From contig NZ_PTJE01000009.1 in the NCBI RefSeq assembly GCF_002934445.1, positions 1 to 64,000 of the forward strand: a stretch of DNA of 64,000 bases. The letters run 5' to 3'. Position numbers and translations under genes: made by a program. Source of the DNA: Nonlabens xylanidelens (lineage in GTDB: Bacteria > Bacteroidota > Bacteroidia > Flavobacteriales > Flavobacteriaceae). The notes under the pieces were generated by a model that saw nothing but the letters and a program-made list of their open reading frames with translations, was not told where the DNA came from and did no database searches. Below, piece by piece: positions 55,659 through 64,000 of this stretch (position 1 is the first letter of the stretch; the number at the start of each line of letters is the position of its first letter).

Positions 55659-56816
55659 ATGAAAGAAAAACACAACTATAACTACCTCTGTGTTCACGCA
55701 GGTCAGCTTAAAGATGACGTTTACGGTGGTGCAACTGCTCCTATATACACCTCAACTGCTTATGATTACCGCGGCGAGGGAACAAATTTATACCCACGAT
55801 ATTTCAATACGCCTAATCAGATCGCATTAGGTAAAAAAATGGCCGCTCTAGAAAATACTGAAGCTGGTATGATATTCGGTAGCGGTATGGCAGCTATCAG
55901 TGCCGTTTTCTTAGCGTTTCTTAAAACAGGTGATCACGTAATTATTCAACGTGCTATTTATGGTGGTACTGCACATTTCATATCAGCCGAATTTAAAAAT
56001 CTCGGCATAGAGTACACCATGATAGAACATGTAGATCAACAGAGTTTAGATGCTAGCAAGCAGCCTAACACAAAAATGATCTATATGGAGACACCTAGTA
56101 ATCCTTTGTTAGAAGTTACAGACATGGATTTGGTTTCCGCTTTCGCGAAAGCGAACTCCTTAACAAGTGTTATAGATAATACTTTTGCCTCACCTATTAA
56201 CCAGAATCCTGCAGATTTTGGAATCGATATAATCATACATAGTGCTACTAAATATTTAGGCGGTCACAGCGATATTTGCGCCGGTACCGTTAGTTGCAGT
56301 CAGGTAAACATGGATAGAATATGGAATACTGCAAAAAATTATGGCGGTAGTTTAAGCGATCAAACTGTGTGGCTTTTAGAACGCAGCATAAAAACTCTTG
56401 CTTTGAGAGTTAAAAAACAATCCAAAAACGCTAAGAAAATTGCTAAGTTCTTAGAAAAACATCCAGATATTAAAACGGTTAATTATCCTGGTTTAAAATC
56501 TCATCCACAATATCAACTGGCCAAAAAGCAAATGAGAGCATTTGGTGGTATGATGTCTTTTGAGTTGAAAAACCATATAAATCAAACTGAGTTTTTAGAA
56601 AATCTCAACATTATATTCCCAGCACTTAGCCTTGCAGGTGTAGAAAGTACAATTCTAGCCCCTAGCACAACATCTCACAGTTTATTAACTCCACAAGAAA
56701 GGTCAGAACAAGGCATTTCAGATAAATTACTTAGGTTTTCTGTAGGTATTGAAGAGGTAGATATTCTTATTGAAGATTTAGAAGGAGCCATGGAAAAGAG
56801 TCGTAAAAAAAAATAA
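55659..56816 (+). CDS. PLP-dependent trans-sulfuration enzyme (methionine gamma-lyase type)
   Basis: The 385-residue enzyme is in the Cys/Met metabolism PLP family. IYGGTAHFI, IYMETPSNPLLEVTD, VIDNTFASPINQNPADFGIDIIIHSATKYLGGHSD (the PLP lysine is in ATKYLGG) and a final SVGIEEVDILIEDLEGAM are hallmarks. It could be methionine gamma-lyase, cystathionine gamma-synthase or beta-lyase; the sequence alone does not decide. It is 1 bp before bshB1, a thiol-synthesis gene, so a link to sulfur or thiol supply is attractive. A palindrome copy encodes AFAKAN. Confidence 0.9.
   Translation: MKEKHNYNYLCVHAGQLKDDVYGGATAPIYTSTAYDYRGEGTNLYPRYFNTPNQIALGKKMAALENTEAGMIFGSGMAAISAVFLAFLKTGDHVIIQRAIYGGTAHFISAEFKNLGIEYTMIEHVDQQSLDASKQPNTKMIYMETPSNPLLEVTDMDLVSAFAKANSLTSVIDNTFASPINQNPADFGIDIIIHSATKYLGGHSDICAGTVSCSQVNMDRIWNTAKNYGGSLSDQTVWLLERSIKTLALRVKKQSKNAKKIAKFLEKHPDIKTVNYPGLKSHPQYQLAKKQMRAFGGMMSFELKNHINQTEFLENLNIIFPALSLAGVESTILAPSTTSHSLLTPQERSEQGISDKLLRFSVGIEEVDILIEDLEGAMEKSRKKK
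56138..56153. repeat. Palindrome copy inside the trans-sulfuration gene
   Basis: A perfect 16-mer read as SAFAKANS, in place of a helix that aligns without gap to family members. Confidence 0.95.
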
Positions 56817-56817
56817 T

Positions 56818-57534
56818 ATGAAATTAGACATACTTGCCATAGGCGCACATCCAGATGATATAGAATTAAGCTGTTCTGGTGTACTACTTAAAGAACAGTC
56901 TTTAGGAAAAAAAACAGGAGTACTAGACCTAACAAGAGGTGAATTAGGCTCAAGAGGTAGCGCTGAAATAAGAGATCAAGAAGCTGCTGCTGCTGCAAAA
57001 ACCCTTAAACTATCAGTTAGAGAAAATCTAGCCTTCAAAGATGGTTTCTTTACAAATGATGAAGCACACCAATTAGAGATTATCAAAATAATTAGAAAGT
57101 ACCGTCCAGAAATCATACTCTGTAACGCTGTTAAAGACAGGCATCCTGATCATGCTAAAGGTTCTGAATTAACTAGTGTCAGCTGTTTTCTATCCGGATT
57201 AAAAAGAATAGAAACTACATTAGATGGTATAGCACAAGAACACTGGAGACCTAAGCATGTCTATCATTATATTCAGTGGTTAGATATAGAGCCTGATTTT
57301 GTAGTTGACATATCTGGATTCATGGATCAAAAAATGGCATCAGTTCAAGCTTATGGAACACAATTTTTTAATCCCAATGATAGTGGACCTAAAACACCTA
57401 TCAACTCAAAGAACTTTTTAGATTCTATAATGTATCGCAGCGCAAATTTCGGTAGGCTTATAGGTACTGAATATGCAGAAGGCTTTACATCTGAAAGATA
57501 TCCTGCAGTGAATAGTATTTTTGATTTGAAATAA
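56818..57534 (+). CDS. bshB1: Bacillithiol biosynthesis deacetylase BshB1
   Basis: A zinc-dependent deacetylase of the PIG-L/LmbE family that removes the acetyl group from GlcNAc-malate in bacillithiol synthesis. AIGAHPDDIELSCSGVL carries the AHPDDxE zinc site and KDRHPDHAKGSELTS the second. LTRGELGSRG matches BshB1 more than generic LmbE. Length is 238 residues. It lies 1 bp after the trans-sulfuration gene, which fits a shared thiol theme. Confidence 0.9.
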   Translation: MKLDILAIGAHPDDIELSCSGVLLKEQSLGKKTGVLDLTRGELGSRGSAEIRDQEAAAAAKTLKLSVRENLAFKDGFFTNDEAHQLEIIKIIRKYRPEIILCNAVKDRHPDHAKGSELTSVSCFLSGLKRIETTLDGIAQEHWRPKHVYHYIQWLDIEPDFVVDISGFMDQKMASVQAYGTQFFNPNDSGPKTPINSKNFLDSIMYRSANFGRLIGTEYAEGFTSERYPAVNSIFDLK

Positions 57535-57581
57535 ATTTCAAAAAAAAACAAGAAATTCGTTCACAGTATTAAGAATTATAT

Positions 57582-57589
57582 TAAATTTG
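57582..57589 (+). promoter_or_regulatory. Candidate -7 element of the tRNA-His promoter
   Basis: TAAATTTG fits TAnnTTTG and is followed by GCATCCGC, a form common before stable RNA genes in this phylum. No -33 TTTG is clear. Confidence 0.45.
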
Positions 57590-57650
57590 CATCCGCTAAA
57601 CGCGAGTGGTTGAATTCTAGAGTTCCACTTTAAAAAACTCACATTGATAT

Positions 57651-57725
57651 GGTGGTTGTAGCTCAGTTGGTTAGAGCGCTGGTTTGTGGTGCCGGAAGTC
57701 GCGGGTTCGAATCCCGTCTTCCACC
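57651..57725 (+). tRNA. tRNA-His (GTG anticodon)
   Basis: The cloverleaf fits: D stem GCTC/GAGC, anticodon stem with loop TTGTGGT (anticodon GTG at 57686-57688), and T loop TTCGAAT at 57706-57712. An extra G at position -1 (57651) pairs with C73 (57725), the identity mark of tRNA-His. CCA is not encoded. Acceptor pairs 5-68 and 6-67 are both T opposite T. A terminator follows directly. Confidence 0.95.
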
Positions 57726-57730
57726 CTAAA

Positions 57731-57760
57731 AGGTCTTAGTTTTTACTAAGACCTTTTTTT
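57731..57760 (+). terminator. tRNA-His terminator
   Basis: AGGTCTTAGT pairs with ACTAAGACCT (57731-57753) followed by seven T. Confidence 0.92.
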
Positions 57761-58434
57761 ATTTTATAGAATCTCAAACTATAACATTGTACTTCTACTC
57801 TATTAAAAAAATAAATTAGAACATAATACAGTTCTTTTATTGCTACATAAATACTCAGTGATTTATTATAAGATTCTTAATATTATCAGATAAACGTAAA
57901 CTATCCTTAAAACAAAGTTACAAAGCAATAAAGTGCACAAATGATAATCAAAATAAGCACTATTTATTCTACATTAATTCATTGCCACCTCAATTCAATA
58001 AAATAACATTTGTTAAAATTTATTACATGTGGATCATATTTTCGTTTACAATAGGTATTTAAAATCGAACAAAACATACACTATTAAACCCCTTAAAACT
58101 TCCTATTAGAGCTTTATTGATAGAATTCTCGGTTCTAACCAACTTAATCCTACTAAATTAATAGGGAAATAAACTTAAATCTGTTAACCATCGATAAATT
58201 TTAACACACTTATCGATCGTATATTTTAAATCAAAAATGTATTTCATCGAAAAAAAACGACGTTTAAAAGTATAAAAAAAAACCTCTGATCCATGACTAT
58301 CAATAGGAATATGATAATATTTACGTTAAATAAGACTATTTCAAGTTTTATTTAAATTTCTAGAATCATATGAAATTTCCTATACTTTTAAATCACCAAA
58401 TAAATAATTTTTCAAACCCTTAAATCTTTTTATT
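57761..58434. other. Long AT-rich spacer with no recognised feature
   Basis: Nearly 675 bp with many stops in all frames. I see no tRNA, repeat, palindrome copy or convincing small gene. The part nearest 58435 must carry the promoter and leader of the M57 protease gene; no full TTTG-N19-TAnnTTTG was found. Confidence 0.5.
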
Positions 58435-59277
58435 ATGAAAAAATCACTAATCAAACTTTCATTAATCGGACTAGCATCCTTTGCAATGCTATTTACTTCA
58501 TGTGAACAAGATCAAGAAATCACAGTTGATCAAAAGGAAAGTACCTTAGAATTAGCTAAAAAACACGCTGAAGAAATAGGTTATAATCCAGACGATATTG
58601 ACATCCGTGATTTTCACTATCCAGACGGTACCATTGAAAAAAGAATCTATATAGAAGATGACATCGCTCTATTAGAAGAACAGTTTTTTGCACTAGAACA
58701 AATTAACAGTTTCACAAAACAGTTCAGAACTAACAACCTTGTTACAGGTAATAACAGGACTATAGACATAGTAGGCTATACAGGTAATAATCAATACGGT
58801 CTTTCTAGCAAAGCTCAAACAGGTCTTAGATGGGCAGTAGCTAACTACAACAGACTTAACAATGTGACCCTAAATTTCAGATTAACTTTCGGAACTAATT
58901 TAAACAATGCAGATATGTATGTTTACGACACTTCGTTTAACACTTCTGATCAGGGTGGTGTTGCAGGTTTCCCTGATTCTAGCGGTAGACCTCATGATGC
59001 TATTCAAATTTACAACCTAGAAAGCTTTTCAACTAATGTAAATGAACACGTTATCACTCATGAAATAGGTCACTCTATAGGCTTTCGTCACAGTGATTGG
59101 TTTTCAAGACAGTCTTGTGGACAGAGTGGTGAGTCTGCAGGGTCTAATGGTGCAAACTACATCAGCGGTACTGTCAATGGATGGGACCCTACTAGTTTAA
59201 TGAATGCTTGCTTCTCTGCTCAAAGTGATGGAGAATTTAATGCTAATGATAAAATTGCATTAGATCAAATGTACTAA
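58435..59277 (+). CDS. M57-like (HEIGH) metalloprotease lipoprotein
   Basis: The 280-residue protein has a lipoprotein signal (MLFTSC), a propeptide-like acidic segment with DIDIRDFHYPDGTIEKRIYIEDDI, and a catalytic domain with ITHEIGHSIGFRHSDW, the extended zinc motif HExxHxxGxxH. NGWDPTSLMNACFS contains the Met-turn-like segment. Family members are secreted dual-action peptidases. Two cysteines (QSCGQS, NACFS) may pair. It has its own long upstream spacer and terminator. Confidence 0.88.
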   Translation: MKKSLIKLSLIGLASFAMLFTSCEQDQEITVDQKESTLELAKKHAEEIGYNPDDIDIRDFHYPDGTIEKRIYIEDDIALLEEQFFALEQINSFTKQFRTNNLVTGNNRTIDIVGYTGNNQYGLSSKAQTGLRWAVANYNRLNNVTLNFRLTFGTNLNNADMYVYDTSFNTSDQGGVAGFPDSSGRPHDAIQIYNLESFSTNVNEHVITHEIGHSIGFRHSDWFSRQSCGQSGESAGSNGANYISGTVNGWDPTSLMNACFSAQSDGEFNANDKIALDQMY

Positions 59278-59304
59278 TCCAAAAATTATCATTCAATTAG
59301 CCTC

Positions 59305-59334
59305 AAGCTCGACCCTCACAGGTCGAGCTTTTTT
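59305..59334 (+). terminator. Terminator of the M57 protease gene
   Basis: AAGCTCGACC (59305-59314), loop CTCACA, then the complement to 59330, and a T-run to 59334. Confidence 0.9.
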
Positions 59335-59495
59335 AATTCCATTAATTCACATCCAATAAAACAATTTATCTATTTTCATCCTAATACTAATAACTTTAAG
59401 AGACATTTTTCAATAATCAACACTTCATTGACACTATGAAAAACCTTAAATAATCACACTAAATAACTTTTTTAACAATACCTTACATCTTAAAG

Positions 59496-59513
59496 GTTCG
59501 GTTTGTTCCGAAC
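59496..59513. promoter_or_regulatory. Candidate operator of the efflux regulator
   Basis: GTTCGG-N6-CCGAAC, a perfect 6-bp dyad 52 bp before the regulator ATG. It overlaps a TTG that could be the -33 element, so binding would block the promoter. Confidence 0.65.
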
Positions 59514-59529
59514 TTAATTAATACTTTTG
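59503..59529 (+). promoter_or_regulatory. Candidate promoter of the efflux operon
   Basis: TTG (59503-59505), 16 bp, TACTTTTG (59522-59529). The -7 element is a full TAnnTTTG, but the spacing is slightly short. Confidence 0.6.
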
Positions 59530-59565
59530 TACCATAAATATTGAACTTATAAATAAGTTTTAAAA

Positions 59566-60069
59566 ATGGAAAGTAACGTTTGTAAAAAAAGAATGGATTT
59601 AGTTGAGAAGCTAGGTGTACATTTAGAAGGTAGAGAACAACTTGCTCCTGTTGCGGCTCGCATCTTATCCTACATTATTCTAACTGGTAAAAAAGGAACC
59701 ACATTTGAAGATATGGTACTTACACTTTGCGCTAGTAAAAGCACAGTTTCAACTCATTTGAATCATTTACAAGATTTAAATAAGATTAAATACTTCACTA
59801 AAACTGGCGATCGTAAAAAATATTTCGTGATTAATAAAGATACCATCATCCAACACATTGATAAAATGGTAAAACATTGGCGAGAGGAACGTGAAATTCA
59901 TGAAGAAATAAAGGTGTACAAGGAATTACAAAACACCGATAAAATCGAAAATGAAGATGAAAAATTCGATTTGAGCTTTCATGATAATTATATCAACTTC
60001 ATAGAAGATGCAAGCGCCTCTATACAAGCTTTAAGAAAAAAAATAACTGAAAATAAAATCAATATTTAA
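59566..60069 (+). CDS. GbsR/MarR-type transcriptional regulator
   Basis: The 167-residue protein has a winged helix with LAPVAARILSYIILTGKKGTTFEDMVLTLCASKSTVSTHLNHLQDLNKI and the wing FTKTGDRKKYFVI, as in GbsR-like and MarR-like factors. A C-terminal coiled region may dimerise. It is 12 bp before the efflux adaptor, so it probably represses this pump operon, a usual arrangement. The inducer is unknown. Confidence 0.88.
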   Translation: MESNVCKKRMDLVEKLGVHLEGREQLAPVAARILSYIILTGKKGTTFEDMVLTLCASKSTVSTHLNHLQDLNKIKYFTKTGDRKKYFVINKDTIIQHIDKMVKHWREEREIHEEIKVYKELQNTDKIENEDEKFDLSFHDNYINFIEDASASIQALRKKITENKINI

Positions 60070-60081
60070 ATACAAATAATA

Positions 60082-61209
60082 ATGAAAAAGAATAATATAT
60101 ATTTTATACTAATGCTTAGTGTATTTTTCACATTAGCAGGTTGTGGTAGTAAAGAAGACCAAGCACCACCACAAGCACCACCTCCTAGCCTACCAATTAC
60201 TACATTACAATTAAAGACAGTGACAGGCTACACGGATTACCCAGCAACTATAGAAGGTATAGTAAACAGTGATGTGAGAGCAAAAACATCTGGGTATATT
60301 GAAAAAGTATATGTAGATGAAGGTCAAAAAGTGCGTAAAGGCCAGTTATTATTTAAACTAGAGACACAATCTCTAAGTCAAGATGCTAGTGCTGCTAAAG
60401 CACGAATTAACGTTGCACAAGTAGAAGTTGATAAACTGATACCTCTTGTTGAGAAAAATATCATTAGCCCTGTGCAATTAGAAACAGCTAAAGCAAATCT
60501 TGCTCAAGCTAAAGCTAATTATAGTGGCGTTGCAGCAAATATTGGTTACGCAACAATAAAGAGTCCTATAGATGGATATGTAGGTTCCATTAACTTTAGG
60601 GAAGGGGCATTAATAAGCCCTAATGATGCAACAGCGTTAACTACAGTAAGCGAAATTGATCAAGTTTATGCTTTTTTTAGTTTTAACGAAGCTCAATACA
60701 TAGATCATTTACAAAGATCTAAAGGAAAGAATAAAGAAGAACGTATTAAGAACTCACCTGACCTAAGCCTAATCTTAGCAAACGGAAAAGAATATTCTGA
60801 AAAAGGACGTATTCAAACTAGCACTGGGCAGATTAATCAAAATACAGGTACTATTCAAATAAGAGCAGCTTTTGCTAATCCTAATGAAATATTAACCAAC
60901 GGTAATAGTGGTAAAATTAGATTCCCTATAGAATATAAAGATGCGATAGTAGTTCCGCAAAGTGCAACTTTTGAACAACAAGGAGATATTTTAATATTCA
61001 AACTAGGTAAAGACAATACAGTTTCCACTACTATCTTAAAAGTACAAGGTAGTGTAGACAATTTATACGTTGTTGAATCTGGCTTAGAGATTAATGATAA
61101 AATCGTTATTTCAGGCGCTAGTAAATTGAAAAATGGAATGACCATTTCTCCGGTGGAAACTTCTTTTGAAGAAGCTACTAAACCTGTACCAACCTTATTT
61201 AGAAATTAG
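60082..61209 (+). CDS. RND efflux periplasmic adaptor (membrane fusion protein)
   Basis: The 375-residue lipoprotein (signal ending LAGC) bridges the inner-membrane pump and the outer-membrane channel. Hallmarks are the lipoyl hairpin (VNSDVRAKTSGYIEKVYVDEGQKVRKGQLLFKLE), the coiled coil with AKARINVAQVEVDKL, and SPIDGYVGSINFREGALISP. After the barrel a membrane-proximal domain follows. A proline-rich linker (PPQAPPPSLP) follows the Cys. It is the middle gene of the regulator-adaptor-pump set. The outer-membrane channel gene may lie beyond the window. Confidence 0.93.
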   Translation: MKKNNIYFILMLSVFFTLAGCGSKEDQAPPQAPPPSLPITTLQLKTVTGYTDYPATIEGIVNSDVRAKTSGYIEKVYVDEGQKVRKGQLLFKLETQSLSQDASAAKARINVAQVEVDKLIPLVEKNIISPVQLETAKANLAQAKANYSGVAANIGYATIKSPIDGYVGSINFREGALISPNDATALTTVSEIDQVYAFFSFNEAQYIDHLQRSKGKNKEERIKNSPDLSLILANGKEYSEKGRIQTSTGQINQNTGTIQIRAAFANPNEILTNGNSGKIRFPIEYKDAIVVPQSATFEQQGDILIFKLGKDNTVSTTILKVQGSVDNLYVVESGLEINDKIVISGASKLKNGMTISPVETSFEEATKPVPTLFRN

Positions 61210-61231
61210 ATTATAACTAAACATATTTATC

Positions 61232-64000
61232 ATGTTAAAAACATTTATTGAAAGACCAGTACTTTCAACAGTTATTTCTATAATCATAGTTTTGTTAGGT
61301 GCAATAAGCATCGGTACATTACCTATAGAAGAATATCCTGATATTGCTCCTCCTACTATAAAAGTAACAGCTAGTTACACAGGGGCAAATGCAGAAACCG
61401 TATTAGAAAGTGTAATCATACCGATAGAAGAACAAATCAACGGTGTAGAAGGTATGACCTACATCACATCAACTGCATCAAACAATGGTACAGCAGAAAT
61501 CACTGTTTACTTTGATCAAGAAATCGACGCAGATATTGCAGCTGTTAACGTTCAAAACCGTGTTGCTAGAGCAACACCTTTATTGCCACAAGAGGTTACA
61601 CAAACAGGTGTAATTACTCAAAAGCAAGAAACGAGTGCATTAATGTTTATATCAATGTATTCTGACAGTGAAAATTACGACGCTACTTTTATTCAGAATT
61701 ATTTAAAGATTAATGTAATTCCTGCTATGCAACGTATTAGTGGTGTTGGTGATGTGTCTGTATTCTCACAACAAGATTATGCAATGCGCATCTGGTTAAA
61801 CCCAGAAAAACTAGCTTCTTATAATTTAATTCCTTCTGATATTTCTGCTGTATTAGATGAACAGAATCTAGAAGCTGCCGCCGGTTCATTAGGTGAAAAT
61901 AATGGAGCCTCATTTTCATATGCTTTAACTTATAGCGGTCGTTTTAAAGACGAAAGTCAATACAGTGATATTGTAATAAAAGCACTTGGAAATGGTGAGT
62001 TTTTAAGACTAAAAGATGTTGCAACCATAGAGTTAGATGCACAATCTTACTCTTCAAATGCAATGAGTTTAGGCCACCCTGCCGTTTTCATGGGAATCTT
62101 TCAAACTAAAGGTTCTAATGCACAAGAAATCATAGAAAACATAAAAATAACATTAGATGGGATTGAAAAAGATCTTCCTGATGGCTTAAATATTTTTGTA
62201 CCTTATGATACTAGTTTATTTTTAAATGCATCCATTGAAAAAGTAATTCATACTTTACTAGAGGCATTTGTACTTGTTTTCTTAGTAGTTTTCTTATTCC
62301 TACAAGACTTTAGATCTACTCTAATTCCTGCGATTGCCGTACCAGTTTCAATAATAGGTACTTTCTTCTTCCTAAATATTTTTGGTTATTCAATTAACTT
62401 ACTAACGCTATTTGCATTAGTACTAGCGATAGGTATTGTGGTAGATGACGCCATTGTTGTTGTAGAAGCGGTTCATGCTAAACTAGATGAAGGTGAAAAG
62501 AATCCTAAGAATGCTACTCTAACTGCGATGAATGAAATCTCAGGTGCCATTATATCGATCACATTGGTAATGGCTGCTGTATTTATTCCAGTAACGTTTA
62601 TAACTGGTCCTACTGGAGTCTTTTATGAGCAATTTGGTGTTACTCTAATTATTGCAATTTTAATTTCTGCTGTTAATGCATTAACACTAAGTCCTGCTCT
62701 TTGTGCGCTATTATTAAAAGGCCACAATGAAGATGAAGAACTGAAAAGCAAAGGTCCTGTAAAACGTTTTTACGCTTTATTTAACCGTGGATTTAATGCT
62801 ACTATAGAAAGGTATGGAAGATCAATTCAGTTCTTGTATAAAAAGAAAATCATATCTGGAATATTATTGATTATTGCTGTGGTTGGAATCTATTGGGCTG
62901 CAAACACTACACCTACTGGTTTTGTACCTAATGAAGATAGAGGTATAATCTTTGCCAATATTGAACTTCCTGCTGGAGCATCATTAGATAGAACAGATGC
63001 TGTTGCGAGACAATTGTATTCTAAAATTGAAGGTTTAGAAGGTATAGTAGGTGTTAACTTTATTAAAGGTAGAAGTATCATTAATGGTTCTGGTAGTAAT
63101 TATGGTTTTGGAATTATTAAATTAGAAAACTGGAGTGATAGAGAAGATCCATCACTATCTGCTCAAGCTATTACTGGAAAACTATTTGGAATTTCAGCAA
63201 GTATACCTGAAGCAAATATCATTTTCTTCTCACCACCTAGTATTCGTGGGTTTGGTAATGCTTCTGGTTTTGAAGTAAATTTATTAGATAAATTTGGAGG
63301 TGAATTCAAAGACCTGGATCAAGCAAATAAAGATTTTGCTGCCGCGTTAATGCAACATCCAGAAGTGAAATATGCACAATCTGCATTTAGCACTAACTAT
63401 CCACAATACGAAATGGAAGTTAATGTACCATTAGCTAAAGAAAAAGGAGTGTCTGTATCGAGTATATTTTCAACACTACAAGGTTATATAGGTGGTGTTT
63501 ATGCCTCAGATTTTTCAAAATTCGGTAAACAATTCAGAGTATATATTCAGGCATTACCAGAAGATAGAGCTGATGTAAGTGCATTAAATAGCATGTATGT
63601 TAGAACGGACTCTGGCGAAATGACACCTATTACACAGTTTGTAAATTTAAAACGTGTTTATGGCCCACAGTCGGTAACTCGTTTCAACCTATTTAATTCT
63701 ACAAGTATTACTGGTGCTACTAACGATGGCTTTAGTACAGGTGATGCCATTAGAGTTATTGAAGAAGAAGCTGCAAAATTACCGAGTAATTATACCATTG
63801 CTTATTCTGGTTTAACTCGTGAAGAGGTGAGCGTTGGAAGTCAGACAATATTCATATTCATATTAAGTATTGTATTTGTTTACTTCTTGCTTAGTGCACA
63901 ATATGAAAGTTACTTATTACCATTTGCAGTCGTACTATCCCTACCTTTTGGAGTATTCGGAGCTTATATAAGTACTAAGTTGTTAGGACTGGAAAATAAT
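61232..64000 (+). CDS. RND efflux pump permease (AcrB-like), cut by the window end
   Basis: From ATG 61232 the frame is open to the last base, 923 codons seen; the family usually has about 1,030-1,060, so roughly 110-140 are missing. It starts MLKTFIERPVLSTVISIIIVLLGAISIG and has the proton-relay Asp pair in LAIGIVVDDAIVVVEAVH (about 405-422), plus the PYDTSLFLNASIEKVIHTL and ALTLSPALCALLL blocks. It exports drugs or other hydrophobic substances using proton flow. Substrate cannot be predicted. It follows the adaptor by 22 bp. Confidence 0.95.
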   Translation, partial: MLKTFIERPVLSTVISIIIVLLGAISIGTLPIEEYPDIAPPTIKVTASYTGANAETVLESVIIPIEEQINGVEGMTYITSTASNNGTAEITVYFDQEIDADIAAVNVQNRVARATPLLPQEVTQTGVITQKQETSALMFISMYSDSENYDATFIQNYLKINVIPAMQRISGVGDVSVFSQQDYAMRIWLNPEKLASYNLIPSDISAVLDEQNLEAAAGSLGENNGASFSYALTYSGRFKDESQYSDIVIKALGNGEFLRLKDVATIELDAQSYSSNAMSLGHPAVFMGIFQTKGSNAQEIIENIKITLDGIEKDLPDGLNIFVPYDTSLFLNASIEKVIHTLLEAFVLVFLVVFLFLQDFRSTLIPAIAVPVSIIGTFFFLNIFGYSINLLTLFALVLAIGIVVDDAIVVVEAVHAKLDEGEKNPKNATLTAMNEISGAIISITLVMAAVFIPVTFITGPTGVFYEQFGVTLIIAILISAVNALTLSPALCALLLKGHNEDEELKSKGPVKRFYALFNRGFNATIERYGRSIQFLYKKKIISGILLIIAVVGIYWAANTTPTGFVPNEDRGIIFANIELPAGASLDRTDAVARQLYSKIEGLEGIVGVNFIKGRSIINGSGSNYGFGIIKLENWSDREDPSLSAQAITGKLFGISASIPEANIIFFSPPSIRGFGNASGFEVNLLDKFGGEFKDLDQANKDFAAALMQHPEVKYAQSAFSTNYPQYEMEVNVPLAKEKGVSVSSIFSTLQGYIGGVYASDFSKFGKQFRVYIQALPEDRADVSALNSMYVRTDSGEMTPITQFVNLKRVYGPQSVTRFNLFNSTSITGATNDGFSTGDAIRVIEEEAAKLPSNYTIAYSGLTREEVSVGSQTIFIFILSIVFVYFLLSAQYESYLLPFAVVLSLPFGVFGAYISTKLLGLENN

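Noticed and set aside
57761-58434. Hidden RNA gene in the long spacer
   Set aside because: No stable stem set, tRNA-like arms or G+C-rich island was seen by eye; only AT-rich sequence.

Overview
The window is a stretch of chromosome from a marine-type member of the Flavobacteriaceae (phylum Bacteroidota). The evidence is low G+C, Bacteroidota promoters (TTTG-N19-TAnnTTTG), many lipoproteins of the 'TSC' type, parts of the type IX secretion world (a PorV/PorQ-like barrel and a C-terminal sorting tail), BlaI/BlaR1, GSCFA, DUF4230, YHYH, EttA and monomeric isocitrate dehydrogenase. I see no IS element, prophage, CRISPR array or rRNA. The only RNA gene seen is tRNA-His. The last gene, an RND permease, runs off the right edge.

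Layout. 0-10 kb: a membrane protein, an HD hydrolase, the GTPase MeaB, an acetyltransferase, an M1 peptidase and an acyl-CoA-oxidase-like flavoenzyme, then a YHYH / MORN / SCO1 lipoprotein run. 10-17 kb: OsmC, PAP2, LptB, an odd acyl-carrier-like protein, PssA, a PorV-like barrel and Lnt, mostly envelope biogenesis. 16-21.6 kb: exopolysaccharide genes (sugar transferase, glycosyltransferase, ligase), a MerR regulator and an M23 peptidase. 21.8-31.5 kb: AlaS, small membrane proteins and lipoproteins, a GSCFA-DUF4230 pair, an ECF sigma / anti-sigma / Spy-like operon, a BI-1 family protein and an MtfA-like peptidase. 31.6-37 kb: EttA with two small membrane proteins, a TPM-TPM-LemA operon, and a metal-receptor protein with a 50-residue partner. 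37-44.7 kb: BlaI-BlaR1 with a three-site operator array, TrmD, RplS and isocitrate dehydrogenase. 44.7-52.4 kb: a BamA-like barrel operon, an MBL lipoprotein and a PhoX-like / cytochrome c peroxidase pair. 52.4-57.7 kb: HutG, HutI, a PLP trans-sulfuration enzyme, BshB1 and tRNA-His. 58-64 kb: an M57 metalloprotease, then a regulator with its RND efflux adaptor and pump.

The most unexplained signals are these. (1) A 16-bp palindrome, CGCTTTCGCGAAAGCG, occurs 15 times in about 56 kb, eleven times inside genes and in all three reading frames. It behaves like a selected DNA motif rather than an inserted element. (2) A 198-residue protein starts at the serine motif of an acyl carrier protein and ends just before it, as if circularly permuted. 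(3) Three BlaI-type operators lie exactly 20 bp apart, one filling the promoter spacer. (4) A terminator-like hairpin is embedded in the signal-peptide codons of the cytochrome c peroxidase gene. (5) A two-part 60 + 50 bp dispersed repeat occurs twice. Two small genes (59 and 50 codons) that are easily missed are included.
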